Below, in pieces: positions 1-17,112 of a stretch of DNA of 64,000 bases. Numbering within the stretch: position 1 is the stretch's first letter; every line of letters begins with the position of its first letter. A program made the position numbers and the translations under genes. Where the stretch lies: positions 248,001 through 312,000 of the forward strand of contig JAXMDM010000002.1 of assembly GCA_046348835.1 (NCBI GenBank). Reading direction: 5' to 3'. A model generated the notes under the pieces. That model worked only from the letters and a program-made list of their open reading frames with translations, ran no database searches and was not told the DNA's origin. The stretch is from Defluviicoccus sp046348835 (GTDB lineage Bacteria; Pseudomonadota; Alphaproteobacteria; Rhodospirillales; Defluviicoccaceae).

Positions 1-385
1 GACCGACGACGGCGAGGCCGATCACGATCTTGCACAGCGGCACGATGACCACGAACAGGATCACCGCGAGCGCCACCTCCCACATACCGTCGTGATAGAT
101 GGCCAACGCGCCCGACAGCAGGTGGCTGGACTGCACGTGCCCCTGCACCTTGAGTGTCATGAACGGAAAGGCGTTGGCCAGGACCAGCAGGATCAGGGCG
201 GTCAGGTAGAGGACAAAGGCGCGCTGAAAGCCGCTTGGCTTATGGGCGACCAGCGCGGAGCCGCAGCGCGGACAGTGGGCGACGGCTCCTGCGGCGAGCG
301 CCGGCATCGCTTGTAACAGATCGCATTCGTGGCAGCGGATAAGAACGACCCTGTCGTCCTCACTGGTTTTCGCCGACGACGGCAT
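1..385 (-). CDS. pqiA: PqiA-like inner-membrane protein (3' end outside window)
   Basis: Only the first 128 codons lie inside the window and the frame is still open at base 1. The N-terminus has the zinc-finger-like pattern of PqiA proteins, CHECD at about residues 18-22 and CPRCGS about 20 residues later, followed by a hydrophobic helix (FVLYLTALILLVLANAFPF) and a second one near the edge. PqiA/YebS/LetA proteins are inner-membrane partners of MCE-domain proteins (PqiB/LetB) that move lipids across the envelope, so a pqiB-like gene would be expected next, to the left of base 1. The ATG at 385 is preceded by AGGA. The gene is divergent from the ATPase gene at 661. Family assignment is good; the exact subfamily is not resolved. 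Confidence 0.8.
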   Translation of the reverse strand, partial: MPSSAKTSEDDRVVLIRCHECDLLQAMPALAAGAVAHCPRCGSALVAHKPSGFQRAFVLYLTALILLVLANAFPFMTLKVQGHVQSSHLLSGALAIYHDGMWEVALAVILFVVIVPLCKIVIGLAVVG

Positions 386-592
386 CGTGTCCTGGCTCAA
401 CGCTGCTGGCGCAGTGGTTGCACGGGGCGGGCGAGGGGCCATGAGGATACGAATACGATCAAGTGAGAGCCACTGTGCGGGCAGAGCGCACGCTAGTCGC
501 CGTCGCGGTATCTGTCCAGCCGCTTCGGCGGCGGCTCAAGTGCTTCGTGTATTTGCATCCCTAGGCATGGCGGGGGCCGACCGCCTGCGCCG

Positions 593-623
593 TTGACGGG
601 AACTTGCGCGGGCATGTTACAAT
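593..623 (+). promoter_or_regulatory. possible sigma-70 promoter for the ATPase gene
   Basis: TTGACG (593-598) and TACAAT (618-623) are good -35 and -10 matches but are 19 bp apart, longer than the usual 17. The stretch 386-660 between the divergent pqiA and ATPase genes contains no other recognisable element. Confidence 0.35.
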
Positions 624-660
624 TTTGGGCTCGTCGGCGCGATAGGGAGATCTTCAGATT

Positions 661-2184
661 GTGTTGAGGGACAAAGGTCCGCGCCCGTCCGACCCGGCGA
701 CGGAAGAGACCGGTATCGAGCCCTTCCGGCCGGCCGGCTGGCAGGCTGCCTTCGATACCGTCGTCTCCGCCATTGCCAATGGGGCTTCCATCATTCTTGT
801 TCTTGCGCCTGCGGGCCACGGCAAGACGACGTTTCTCGGCCAGTTGAGCGCGCGCCTCGCGGCCGCGGGGCAGACCGAGGACGTGGTGATGGTCGCGCCG
901 GAGGCGACCGGCGAGTGGCTGGCGCCGATGCTGGCTTCGCTGGCTCTGTCGCAACCGCCGCTGATCGCCGTGGACGAGGTCGAGAAAATGACCGATGCGG
1001 CGCTGCGGGATCTCCTCCTCCTGGCGACCGCTCCGGCACGGACCGGGCGTCCGGCCTCGGTCATCCTCGCCGGCGCCCCCGGCATGGCAAAACGCGTCGA
1101 GCGGCTGCTGCCGGCGAGGCAGGCGCGCAGCCTGCCGAGAGCGACGTTGGCGGCGTGGACCGAGGACGATGTTCGCGGCTATCTTCGTGCGCGGGCCGCC
1201 GCCGACGGTGGCCCGGAAGGGGTCCACCCGGATGCCGCCGCTCGCCTCGTCGACCTCACCCGGGGGCGTCCGGCCGACATCTGCCGCCTGGTGGCGGGTG
1301 ACGGCGACGAAGCCGACGGCGATGATCTACCTCCATGGGAGACGCGGCTCGCCGAGGCCCGCCCGGGCGGGGGCAATCGCCGGCCGCAGCCGGGCGACGG
1401 GATCGATGGCGGCAAGGCAAAGGAGGGAGCGAGCGAACGGACCCCGGTCGCGTACGGCCTCTCCGATGCCCGGCTGCCGCCGGTTGCGGCCCGGCTCAAT
1501 CCGCCGGCCGGTACCACCGTCGGCGTGATCGGCCTCGACACCACCCGGCCGAAACGTTCGGTTACCTCGCGGCTGGCGCCGGTGGGGTTTGTTGTTCTGT
1601 CTCTTGTCGCCGCGGGCTGGGCTCTCTGGAGCGAACGACTATCGGGGCCGGGCCACCCGCGGGGCGGGGCCACGGCGCTCTTGTCGCCGCCGCCCCCCCA
1701 GGAGACCGTACCGGCAGACCCGCCCGCCAATAACGCCGATGCGCCCGCCGCCAAGGCCGAGCCGTCGGCCCCGGCCGAACGTGTCGTCGCATCCCCGAGC
1801 GAGCCGGCTCCGTCCGCCCCGGCCGAGCGTGTCGTCGCGGAGGAACCCACCACCGCGCCGCCCACCGCATCCGGTGATATTGCCGAACTCATCGCACGCG
1901 GCGACGAACTCCTCCGCCTCGCCGATCTCAGCGCCGCCCGACAGTTCTATTTGCTGGCGGCCAGGCGCGGTGCCGCTGCCGGGCTGACCGCGGCCGCCGG
2001 CACCTACGATCCGGTTTATCTGCATCAGCTCAACGTGCGCGCCGGAGGCGGGGACCCGCGGCGCGCCGCGGAGCTTTATCGCGAGGCCGTCAGCAAAGGG
2101 GACCCGGTCGCGGCCGTCCGCCTCCGTGCCCTCACCGAGGCCGAGGGCAAAGCGGCAGCGGGGAACCCGACGCCGGCCCGATAG
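661..2184 (+). CDS. membrane-anchored P-loop ATPase with C-terminal repeat domain, function unknown
   Basis: 507 aa with a GTG start. Residues 1-210 look like an ExeA/GspA-type AAA ATPase: Walker A around 49-57 (APAGHGKTT), Walker B LIAVDEVEK at 101-109. A low-complexity linker follows, then one transmembrane helix at about 305-323, so the ATPase is cytoplasmic and the rest probably periplasmic. The next 80 residues are Pro/Ala-rich and contain the nonapeptide SAPAERVVA twice. The last 100 residues contain two alanine-rich helical pairs (SAARQFYLLAARRGA and RRAAELYREAVSKGD) resembling Sel1/TPR repeats. That architecture recalls ATPases of secretion or cell-envelope systems, but no partner genes are adjacent. 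Function is not assigned. Confidence 0.75.
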   Translation: MLRDKGPRPSDPATEETGIEPFRPAGWQAAFDTVVSAIANGASIILVLAPAGHGKTTFLGQLSARLAAAGQTEDVVMVAPEATGEWLAPMLASLALSQPPLIAVDEVEKMTDAALRDLLLLATAPARTGRPASVILAGAPGMAKRVERLLPARQARSLPRATLAAWTEDDVRGYLRARAAADGGPEGVHPDAAARLVDLTRGRPADICRLVAGDGDEADGDDLPPWETRLAEARPGGGNRRPQPGDGIDGGKAKEGASERTPVAYGLSDARLPPVAARLNPPAGTTVGVIGLDTTRPKRSVTSRLAPVGFVVLSLVAAGWALWSERLSGPGHPRGGATALLSPPPPQETVPADPPANNADAPAAKAEPSAPAERVVASPSEPAPSAPAERVVAEEPTTAPPTASGDIAELIARGDELLRLADLSAARQFYLLAARRGAAAGLTAAAGTYDPVYLHQLNVRAGGGDPRRAAELYREAVSKGDPVAAVRLRALTEAEGKAAAGNPTPAR

Positions 2185-2185
2185 C

Positions 2186-3073
2186 TCACGAGAGGGGGGC
2201 GGTCGGTGGCACTGCCGGACCCCAACCGGGGCTCGCCGGATGCCGTCGGCGCGCCGCCTCATAAAGGGCGATGGCGGCGGCGGTGCCGAGGTTGAGGCTG
2301 TCGACGGCAGCGACGATGGGAATGCGGGTGAGCTCGTCGCATCCCTCGCGAACCAGTCGCCTGAGACCGTGATCCTCGGCACCGAGGACGAGGGCGATGC
2401 GCCCGGATAGATCCGCATCGGCGAGATTGCGCTCGGCCCGGGCATCGAAGCCGACGATGCGGACGCCGGCGGCGGCCATGGCGCGCAGGCTGCGCGCGAT
2501 GTTGACGACGGTGATCAGCGGCACCCGCTCCAGTGCCCCCGAGGCGGCCTTGGCCAAGGCACCGGTCGCTGCCGGCGCGTGGCGGTCCTGGACGACGACG
2601 GCGACGGCGGCGAAGGCGGCGGCCGCCCGCAGCACGGCGCCGACATTGCGCGGGTCCTGGGCCTGGTCGAGGACGACATAGACCGCATCGTCGCCGGCCG
2701 TCGTCAGCAGGTCCTCCAGGGCGACCAGCGGCAGCGGCTCGACGCGCACCGCGATCCCCTGATGCACGGCACCGTCGGGCAGCAGACGGGCGATGGCCGG
2801 TCGTTCGGCGATCTCGACCTCCGGCAGCGGTCGGGAGCCTGCCACGGCAGCAATTTCCGCCGCCAGCTCGGCGGTGGCGAGGGTGCGCAGGACCCGGCGG
2901 TTCGGGTTGCCAAGCGCCGCCAGCGCCGCGTGCCGCCCGTAAAGCCACTCGCCGCGGTCCTGCTTTGCCGCTTTCGCGATCACCGGCGCATCGGGTTCGC
3001 CCGTATGCGACCCGCGGCCGACCGGCCGAGGGGACTTGCGCCGCGACGGCGATCGTGGCCGGTCGGGGCGCAC
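2186..3073 (-). CDS. rlmB: 23S rRNA 2'-O-ribose methyltransferase, TrmH/SpoU family (RlmB)
   Basis: 295 aa. The three SpoU motifs are present: motif 1 DPRNVGAVLRAA (140-151, with the conserved Asn143), motif 2 LVLGAEDHGLRR (228-239) and motif 3 DSLNLGTAAAIALYE (258-272). A substrate-binding domain with LYGRHAALAAL precedes them. RlmB-type enzymes methylate the ribose of G2251 in 23S rRNA using S-adenosylmethionine through a trefoil-knot (SPOUT) fold. The first 35 residues are basic, proline-rich and poorly conserved, and the true start may be internal. The gene converges with the ATPase gene, stop codons about 1 bp apart. Other TrmH-family members are possible, but the N-terminal domain favours RlmB. 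Confidence 0.88.
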   Translation of the reverse strand: MRPDRPRSPSRRKSPRPVGRGSHTGEPDAPVIAKAAKQDRGEWLYGRHAALAALGNPNRRVLRTLATAELAAEIAAVAGSRPLPEVEIAERPAIARLLPDGAVHQGIAVRVEPLPLVALEDLLTTAGDDAVYVVLDQAQDPRNVGAVLRAAAAFAAVAVVVQDRHAPAATGALAKAASGALERVPLITVVNIARSLRAMAAAGVRIVGFDARAERNLADADLSGRIALVLGAEDHGLRRLVREGCDELTRIPIVAAVDSLNLGTAAAIALYEAARRRHPASPGWGPAVPPTAPLS

Positions 3074-3130
3074 GGGCTAGCGGTACCGTCGAAGGGGGCA
3101 ACGGGACGGCCGCCCGCCGTCCTTTGCTCG

Positions 3131-3158
3131 TTGACAAGGTGCGGGAAAAGCCATATTT
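3131..3158 (+). promoter_or_regulatory. probable promoter of the tRNA-Tyr / tRNA-Gly / tuf unit
   Basis: A perfect TTGACA (3131-3136) lies 15-17 bp from an AT-rich CATATTTG (3152-3159), about 45 bp upstream of tRNA-Tyr. It is the only good sigma-70 pair in the 3074-3201 intergenic region and points toward the tRNA genes. Confidence 0.55.
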
Positions 3159-3201
3159 GCAAGCGCTCGTCCGGCCGGGCCGCCGCTGCCGACGGCGCAC
3201 T

Positions 3202-3287
3202 GGAGGGGTGCCCGAGCGGCTAAAGGGGACGGGCTGTAAACCCGTTGGCGTACGCCTACGTAGGTTCGAATCCTACCCCCTCCACCA
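3202..3287 (+). tRNA. tRNA-Tyr (GTA)
   Basis: 86 nt class II tRNA with a long variable arm. The acceptor stem GGAGGGG pairs with CCCCTCC (3277-3283), the anticodon GTA is at 3236-3238, the T-loop is GTTCGAATC, and the terminal CCA is encoded. Tyr is the bacterial class II tRNA with GTA. Confidence 0.95.
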
Positions 3288-3332
3288 AGTGCTTTGAACG
3301 AGGACGGTTGCGAGTCCGCGAAATCAGGTCCG

Positions 3333-3406
3333 GCGGGTGTAGCTTAGTGGTAAAGCAGGAGCCTTCCAAGCTTCAGACGAGGGTTCGATTCCCTTCACCC
3401 GCTCCA
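3333..3406 (+). tRNA. tRNA-Gly (TCC)
   Basis: 74 nt. The acceptor GCGGGTG pairs with CACCCGC, the D-arm is TAGCTTAGTGGTAAAGC, the anticodon TCC is at 3365-3367 within the loop CTTCCAA, the T-loop is GTTCGATTC, and CCA is encoded. It lies 46 bp after tRNA-Tyr and 90 bp before tuf, the usual order in proteobacteria. Confidence 0.95.
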
Positions 3407-3496
3407 ATCAATCCGGCGCTGCGGCGGCCGGCGGGTCCGGAGGCCGGACGGTGGTCCGGACGCCGGCCCGGTTCCGAAAGAGAGAAACGTTAGGTC

Positions 3497-4686
<1,190 letters not shown>

Positions 4687-4786
4687 CCGGCGTTCCCCAG
4701 CAATGGCGGCGCCGAAAGGCGAAGCCATGGATAACCGGCACAGGGCCCATTAGCTTAGACAACGGAAGAGCGGCGAGTTCGGAGAA

Positions 4787-4862
4787 AGGGGTATAGCTCA
4801 GCTGGTAGAGCGGCGGTCTCCAAAACCGCAGGTCGCGGGTTCGAATCCTGCTGCCCCTGCCA
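4787..4862 (+). tRNA. tRNA-Trp (CCA)
   Basis: 76 nt. The acceptor AGGGGTA pairs with TGCCCCT, the anticodon CCA is at 4820-4822 in a GCGGT/ACCGC stem, the T-loop is GTTCGAATC, discriminator G, and CCA is encoded. It stands 16 bp before secE, the classic tRNA-Trp-secE-nusG arrangement. Confidence 0.95.
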
Positions 4863-4878
4863 CGGCAACCGACGGATC

Positions 4879-5076
4879 ATGGCACAAACCAACATCATTC
4901 AGTATTTCCGCGAGGTGCGCCAGGAGGCCCTGAAGGTCACGTGGCCGACCCGGCGCGAGACGGCGATCTCGACCGCTATGGTGGTGGTCATGGTCCTGCT
5001 CACCGCGCTGTTCTTTTTCGTCGTCGACGAGGTCCTGGCGATCGCGATCCGCTTCCTGTTGACGCTGGGAGCGTAG
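4879..5076 (+). CDS. secE: preprotein translocase subunit SecE
   Basis: 65 aa, the short single-span form usual outside enterics. The amphipathic stretch EVRQEALKVTWPTRRET is the SecE signature that contacts SecY, followed by one transmembrane helix (AMVVVMVLLTALFFFVV). SecE is the essential clamp of the SecYEG channel in the inner membrane. nusG begins 4 bp after the stop, so the two are co-transcribed, possibly together with tRNA-Trp. Confidence 0.96.
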   Translation: MAQTNIIQYFREVRQEALKVTWPTRRETAISTAMVVVMVLLTALFFFVVDEVLAIAIRFLLTLGA

Positions 5077-5080
5077 GCGC

Positions 5081-5611
5081 ATGCAGCCGCGGTGGTACGT
5101 TATTCACGTCTACTCCGGATTTGAGCGCAAGGTGGCGCAGTCGATCGAGGAGCAGACGCGCCAGGCCGGCATGAGCGACCGCATCCTGCAGGTGATGGTG
5201 CCGATGGAGCAGGTGGTGGAGGTCCGCCGCGGCAAGGCGGTCAATGCCGACCGCAAGTTCTTCCCCGGCTATGTGCTGGTTCAGATGGAGATGACCGACG
5301 ACACCTGGCACTTGGTGAAGAATACGCCGAAGGTGACCGGGTTTCTCGGCAATCGCGGCCGGCCGACGCCCATCAGCGACACCGAGGCGGAGCGCATTCT
5401 GAGCCAGGTGCAAGAAGGCATCGAGCGGCCGAAGCCGTCGATCATCTTCGAGGTGGGCGAGCAGGTGCGGGTCTGCGACGGCCCGTTTACCTCCTTCTCC
5501 GGGCTGGTCGAGGAGGTGGACGAGGCGCGCAGCCGGCTGAAGGTAGCGGTGTCGATTTTCGGCCGGTCGACGCCGGTGGAACTGGAGTACGCGCAGGTCG
5601 AAAAACTCTGA
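5081..5611 (+). CDS. nusG: transcription termination/antitermination protein NusG
   Basis: 176 aa. The NGN domain begins RWYVIHVYSGFERKVAQSIEE and contains FPGYVLVQMEM; the C-terminal KOW domain carries VGEQVRVCDGPFTSFSG. NusG binds the clamp helices of RNA polymerase (beta prime), raises processivity, and links polymerase to Rho or to ribosomal protein S10. Length and position directly after secE are typical. A 98-bp spacer separates it from rplK. Confidence 0.97.
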   Translation: MQPRWYVIHVYSGFERKVAQSIEEQTRQAGMSDRILQVMVPMEQVVEVRRGKAVNADRKFFPGYVLVQMEMTDDTWHLVKNTPKVTGFLGNRGRPTPISDTEAERILSQVQEGIERPKPSIIFEVGEQVRVCDGPFTSFSGLVEEVDEARSRLKVAVSIFGRSTPVELEYAQVEKL

Positions 5612-5709
5612 TCGTATCAAGAGCACCGCGATCCGGCGGCGCCCGACCGGCGCTACCGGCCATGCGGGAGGGCTTCCGCCCGTAACCAAGACAGAGCCAG
5701 AGGTTTGAG

Positions 5710-6138
5710 ATGGCGAAGAAGATTACCGGCTACATCAAGCTGCAGGTGCCGGCGGGCAAGGCAAATCCGTCGCCGCCGATCGGCCCCGCACTGGGCCAAG
5801 CCGGCCTGAACATCATGATGTTCGTCAAGGAGTTCAACGCCCAGACGCAGAAGCTGGAAGAGGGGATGCCGGTGCCGGTGGTGATCACCGCCTACGCCGA
5901 CCGCAGCTTCACCTTCATCATGAAGACGCCGCCGACCACGTATCTCCTGCGCAAGGCGGCCGGCATCGACAAGGGCGCCGCCGATGTGGCGCGCGAGGTC
6001 AAGGGTCGGGTGACGACGGCTCAGGTCAGGCAGATCGCCGAGCAGAAGATGGGCGATCTGAACGCCAAGGACGTGGATGGAGCGATGCGCATGGTGATCG
6101 GCTCCGCCCGGTCGATGGGCATCGAGGTGGTGGATTAA
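5710..6138 (+). CDS. rplK: 50S ribosomal protein L11
   Basis: 142 aa. The N-terminal domain has PPIGPALGQAGLNIMMFVKEFN and the C-terminal RNA-binding domain ends in RMVIGSARSMGIEVVD. L11 forms the GTPase-associated stalk base on 23S rRNA and is needed for RelA activation. The start follows GAGATG. Translationally coupled to rplA, whose ATG is 1 bp after the stop. Confidence 0.98.
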   Translation: MAKKITGYIKLQVPAGKANPSPPIGPALGQAGLNIMMFVKEFNAQTQKLEEGMPVPVVITAYADRSFTFIMKTPPTTYLLRKAAGIDKGAADVAREVKGRVTTAQVRQIAEQKMGDLNAKDVDGAMRMVIGSARSMGIEVVD

Positions 6139-6139
6139 G

Positions 6140-6835
6140 ATGGCGGCTCACGGCAAGCGCCTGCGGGGCGCATACGAGGATATCGATCTCGGCAAGGCGT
6201 ATGAGCTGGACGAAGCGATCGACGTGGTCAAAGCGAAAGCGTCGGCCAAGTTCGACGAGACGCTGGAGGTGGCGATGAACCTCGGCGTCGATCCACGCCA
6301 CGCCGACCAGATGGTGCGCGGCGTCGTCAGCCTGCCACACGGCACCGGCAAGACGCTGCGGGTCGCCGTCTTCGCCCGCGGCGACAAGGCGGCGGAAGCC
6401 GAGGCGGCCGGGGCCGACGTGGTCGGCGCCGAGGATCTGATGGAGCGGATCCAGCAGGGCCAGATCAATTTCGACCGCTGCATCGCCACGCCCGACATGA
6501 TGGGGATCGTCGGCCGGCTCGGTAAGATTCTCGGCCCGCGCGGCCTGATGCCGAACCCGAAGGTGGGAACGGTGACCCAGGACGTGGCCGCCGCGGTGAA
6601 GGCGGCCAAGGCGGGGCAGGTGGAGTTTCGGGTGGAGAAGGCGGGGATCGTCCACGGTGGGGTCGGCAAGGTCAGCTTTTCCGACGCCGCGCTGGCGGAA
6701 AACATCCGCGCCTTCGTCGATGCGGTGGTGAAGGCGAAACCGACGGGCGCCAAGGGCACTTACCTGAAGAAGGTGAGCATCAGCTCGACCATGGGGCCCG
6801 GACTGAAACTGAATACGGCGAGCGTCGTCTCCTAA
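6140..6835 (+). CDS. rplA: 50S ribosomal protein L1
   Basis: 231 aa. Signature segments LPHGTGKTLRVAVFARG and GKILGPRGLMPNPKVGTVT are present. L1 forms the mobile stalk at the ribosomal E site and in many bacteria represses its own L11-L1 mRNA by binding a site that mimics its rRNA target. A 353-bp gap separates it from rplJ. Confidence 0.98.
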   Translation: MAAHGKRLRGAYEDIDLGKAYELDEAIDVVKAKASAKFDETLEVAMNLGVDPRHADQMVRGVVSLPHGTGKTLRVAVFARGDKAAEAEAAGADVVGAEDLMERIQQGQINFDRCIATPDMMGIVGRLGKILGPRGLMPNPKVGTVTQDVAAAVKAAKAGQVEFRVEKAGIVHGGVGKVSFSDAALAENIRAFVDAVVKAKPTGAKGTYLKKVSISSTMGPGLKLNTASVVS

Positions 6836-6929
6836 GACGACGTCCGCCTTGTCGCTTCGGGCCGGAGGCCGGGGATGTGCCGGCGTCCGACACGATGCGG
6901 CGGCGAGGCATCGGCCGCGCGTGCGCGAC

Positions 6930-7060
6930 CGGTCGCTCAGCCGCCAACCTGTCCAAGACAGCAGGTGCCGGGTCCGGATCTTTGCCGGCGCGGCTTAAGG
7001 GGTGTTCCGCCTGCCGAGACGGTGTCGAGACCCGCTACCGGCCCGCGAAGGCGGTCCGGC
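6930..7060 (+). ncRNA. probable L10 leader (autoregulatory mRNA structure ahead of rplJ)
   Basis: The 353-base gap 6836-7188 between rplA and rplJ has no convincing gene. Within it, CCTGTCCAAGACAGCAGGTG (about 6949-6968) and GTTCCGCCTGCCGAGACGG (about 7003-7021) resemble the conserved core of the L10-leader element, including the CCGCCTG...GAGACGGTG segment known from the E. coli leader. L10(L12)4 complex binding such leaders represses translation of rplJL. The boundaries are approximate and the fold was judged by eye only. Confidence 0.6.
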
Positions 7061-7188
7061 CGGGCTTGAACCGGGAGCCCTGGACAGGGCAACCGGCCTT
7101 CTGGGACGGCGACGCCGATGACCCGGACGGCTTCGTGAGGGACGCTCGCGACCGGCGCTGTCGGTTGCGAGCACGGTGAGGATGATCG

Positions 7189-7719
7189 ATGGACCGTACT
7201 GCCAAGGAAGACCTGGTCGCATCGTTGCATCGGACGTTCAACGAAACCGCCGTCGTGCTGGTCAGCCATTACTCCGGTCTGACCGTCGCGGAGATGGGTG
7301 ATCTGCGCCGGAAAATGCGCGATGCCGGGGCGGCGGTGAAGGTCGCCAAGAACCGTCTCGCCTGTCGGGCGCTGGCGGGTACGCCCTATGAGGGTCTAAC
7401 CGATCTGTTCAGGGGGCCGACGGCGATCGCGTATGCGACGGATCCGGTGGCGACCGCCAAGGTGGCGGTAACCTACGCCAAAACCAACCCCAAGCTCATC
7501 CTGCTCGGCGGCGGTCTCGGCCGCCAGATGCTGGACGCGGAGGGCGTTCGCGCGCTCGCCGCGCTGCCGTCGCTGGACGAGTTGCGAGGGACTCTCCTCG
7601 GCCTTCTCAACGCGCCGGCGAGCCGAATCGCCAGCGTCCTGCAGGCGCCGGGGGGCCAGCTGGCCCGAGTGCTCGCCGCCTATGCCGAGGCGAACGACCA
7701 GACGGGCGAGGCGGCGTGA
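7189..7719 (+). CDS. rplJ: 50S ribosomal protein L10
   Basis: 176 aa. The N-terminal rRNA-binding domain starts MDRTAKEDLVASLHRTF and contains VSHYSGLTVAEM and LRRKMRDAGA; the C-terminal helix that carries L7/L12 dimers ends VLAAYAEAND. GAGG at 7177-7180 sets the ATG at 7189. L10 anchors the L7/L12 stalk that recruits translation factors, and with L12 it is the likely repressor acting at the leader immediately upstream. Confidence 0.97.
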   Translation: MDRTAKEDLVASLHRTFNETAVVLVSHYSGLTVAEMGDLRRKMRDAGAAVKVAKNRLACRALAGTPYEGLTDLFRGPTAIAYATDPVATAKVAVTYAKTNPKLILLGGGLGRQMLDAEGVRALAALPSLDELRGTLLGLLNAPASRIASVLQAPGGQLARVLAAYAEANDQTGEAA

Positions 7720-7779
7720 TTGGGGACCGTCCGATTTTAGAGGTTCAAGTTCAAGCCTAAGGGAAAGAGAGAACATCAC

Positions 7780-8163
7780 ATGGCAAATCTGGAACAACTG
7801 GTCGAGCAGCTGTCCGGCCTGACCGTGCTCGAGGCGGCGCAGCTTTCGAAGCTCTTGGAGGAGAAGTGGGGCGTTTCGGCGGCGGCTCCTGTCGCCGTGG
7901 CGGCGCCTGCCGCCGGTGCCGCCGCTCAGGCCGCCGAGCCGGAAGAGGAGAAGACGGAATTTGACGTCATCCTGGTTGCGATCGGCGATAAGAAGATTAA
8001 TGTTATTAAGGAAGTCCGTACCGTGACCGGCCTCGGTCTGAAGGAAGCCAAGGATCTGGTGGAAGGTGCACCAAAGCCGGTCAAGGAAGGGGCCAAGAAA
8101 GAAGAAGCCGAACAGATCAAAAAGAAATTGGAAGAGGCTGGAGCGACCGTCGAGATCAAGTAA
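7780..8163 (+). CDS. rplL: 50S ribosomal protein L7/L12
   Basis: 127 aa. The N-terminal dimerisation domain (LEQLVEQLSGLTVLEAAQLS) is joined by an Ala/Pro-rich hinge (about 35-52) to the C-terminal domain with GLGLKEAKDLVEGAPKPVKEG, which binds EF-G, EF-Tu and IF2. The upstream AAGGGAAAGAGAG supplies a strong ribosome-binding site, in keeping with its four copies per ribosome. Followed by a 306-bp leader to rpoB. Confidence 0.98.
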   Translation: MANLEQLVEQLSGLTVLEAAQLSKLLEEKWGVSAAAPVAVAAPAAGAAAQAAEPEEEKTEFDVILVAIGDKKINVIKEVRTVTGLGLKEAKDLVEGAPKPVKEGAKKEEAEQIKKKLEEAGATVEIK

Positions 8164-8469
8164 ACGGCTTGGAGAAGGGGCGGTTGGCGTCGGAACGACG
8201 GCCCGTCACGAACGAGTACAACTTTATGGGCTGGGATGCGGCGGCCGTTTTCTGCGGCCGGTCGCAGCCGGCCATTTCGCGTCTGCATGAATTGGCTGCC
8301 GCGGCCGGGACAGCGGACGTGCTCATGATGTCGGGGTCCATGGTCGCCGACCCGCTCCGGTCGGGGACCATGCACGAGGCATCTCGGGATAGCGCCGCCG
8401 GCGTCCGAGGGCGGTTATCGGACGGCCGGCGCGCGGATGAGCGGCGTTCCTACACGATGAGGGCATTTG
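8164..8469 (+). other. rplL-rpoB intergenic leader with GC-rich hairpins
   Basis: 306 bases without a supported gene. A perfect hairpin GGCCGG/CCGGCC with a six-base loop lies at 8256-8273, preceded by a second CGGCCG inverted pair near 8242-8259 that could compete with it. No T-tract follows, so this is not a plain intrinsic terminator. The position matches the attenuator/processing region that separates ribosomal-protein from polymerase expression in E. coli. An open frame at 8169-8480 has no recognisable family and overlaps rpoB. Confidence 0.45.
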
Positions 8470-12627
<4,158 letters not shown>

Positions 12628-12683
12628 GCGTTACTTCGGCGAGACGACGTCCGGTGGCACGCGACGCCGCCAAGGAGAGGTGA

Positions 12684-16895
<4,212 letters not shown>

Positions 16896-16915
16896 GGGGA
16901 GGGCCGAGACTAAAA

Positions 16916-16975
16916 GGGGGAGCGTCCCGCCGCCCATCGTGCGGGTTTGAGCCGATTGGCGCTTGACGCTCCCCC
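16916..16975 (+). terminator. large stem-loop after rpoC, 3' arm overlapping the next promoter
   Basis: GGGGGAGCGTC (16916-16926) is perfectly complementary to GACGCTCCCCC (16965-16975), with an internal CCCGC/GCGGG pair in the loop. There is no T-tract, so termination efficiency is uncertain. The 3' arm contains TTGACG, the -35 element of the str-operon promoter. The 314-base gap 16896-17209 holds this stem-loop, a promoter and a second terminator, and no gene apart from a possible five-codon reading frame. Confidence 0.5.
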
Positions 16976-16991
16976 ACCCCCCGAATAGTAT
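16963..16991 (+). promoter_or_regulatory. sigma-70 promoter of the rpsL-rpsG-fusA-tuf (str) operon
   Basis: TTGACG (16963-16968) and TAGTAT (16986-16991) are separated by exactly 17 bp, close to consensus and among the best promoter matches in the window. Transcription would start near 16998, giving a leader of about 210 nt before rpsL. Confidence 0.75.
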
Positions 16992-17089
16992 CCGCGTCCT
17001 TCCAAGCGGGGTTGGCGGTGGGCCGCACGGCTCAGACGCAATCTCGGAATGAGGCTGGAACAGTGAGCGCCCCCGGGGGCGGTTTGCAG

Positions 17090-17112
17090 GACGTGCCGCG
17101 CGCGTCTTTTTT
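17090..17112 (+). terminator. intrinsic-terminator-like hairpin in the rpsL leader
   Basis: GACGTG (17090-17095) and CGCGTC (17101-17106) form a six-pair stem with one G-T wobble and a five-base loop, followed directly by six T residues (17107-17112). It lies downstream of the 16963 promoter and upstream of rpsL, so it could act as an attenuator. A GC-rich palindrome, CGCCCCCGGGGGCG, sits just before it at about 17068-17081 and could form a competing structure. Confidence 0.55.
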
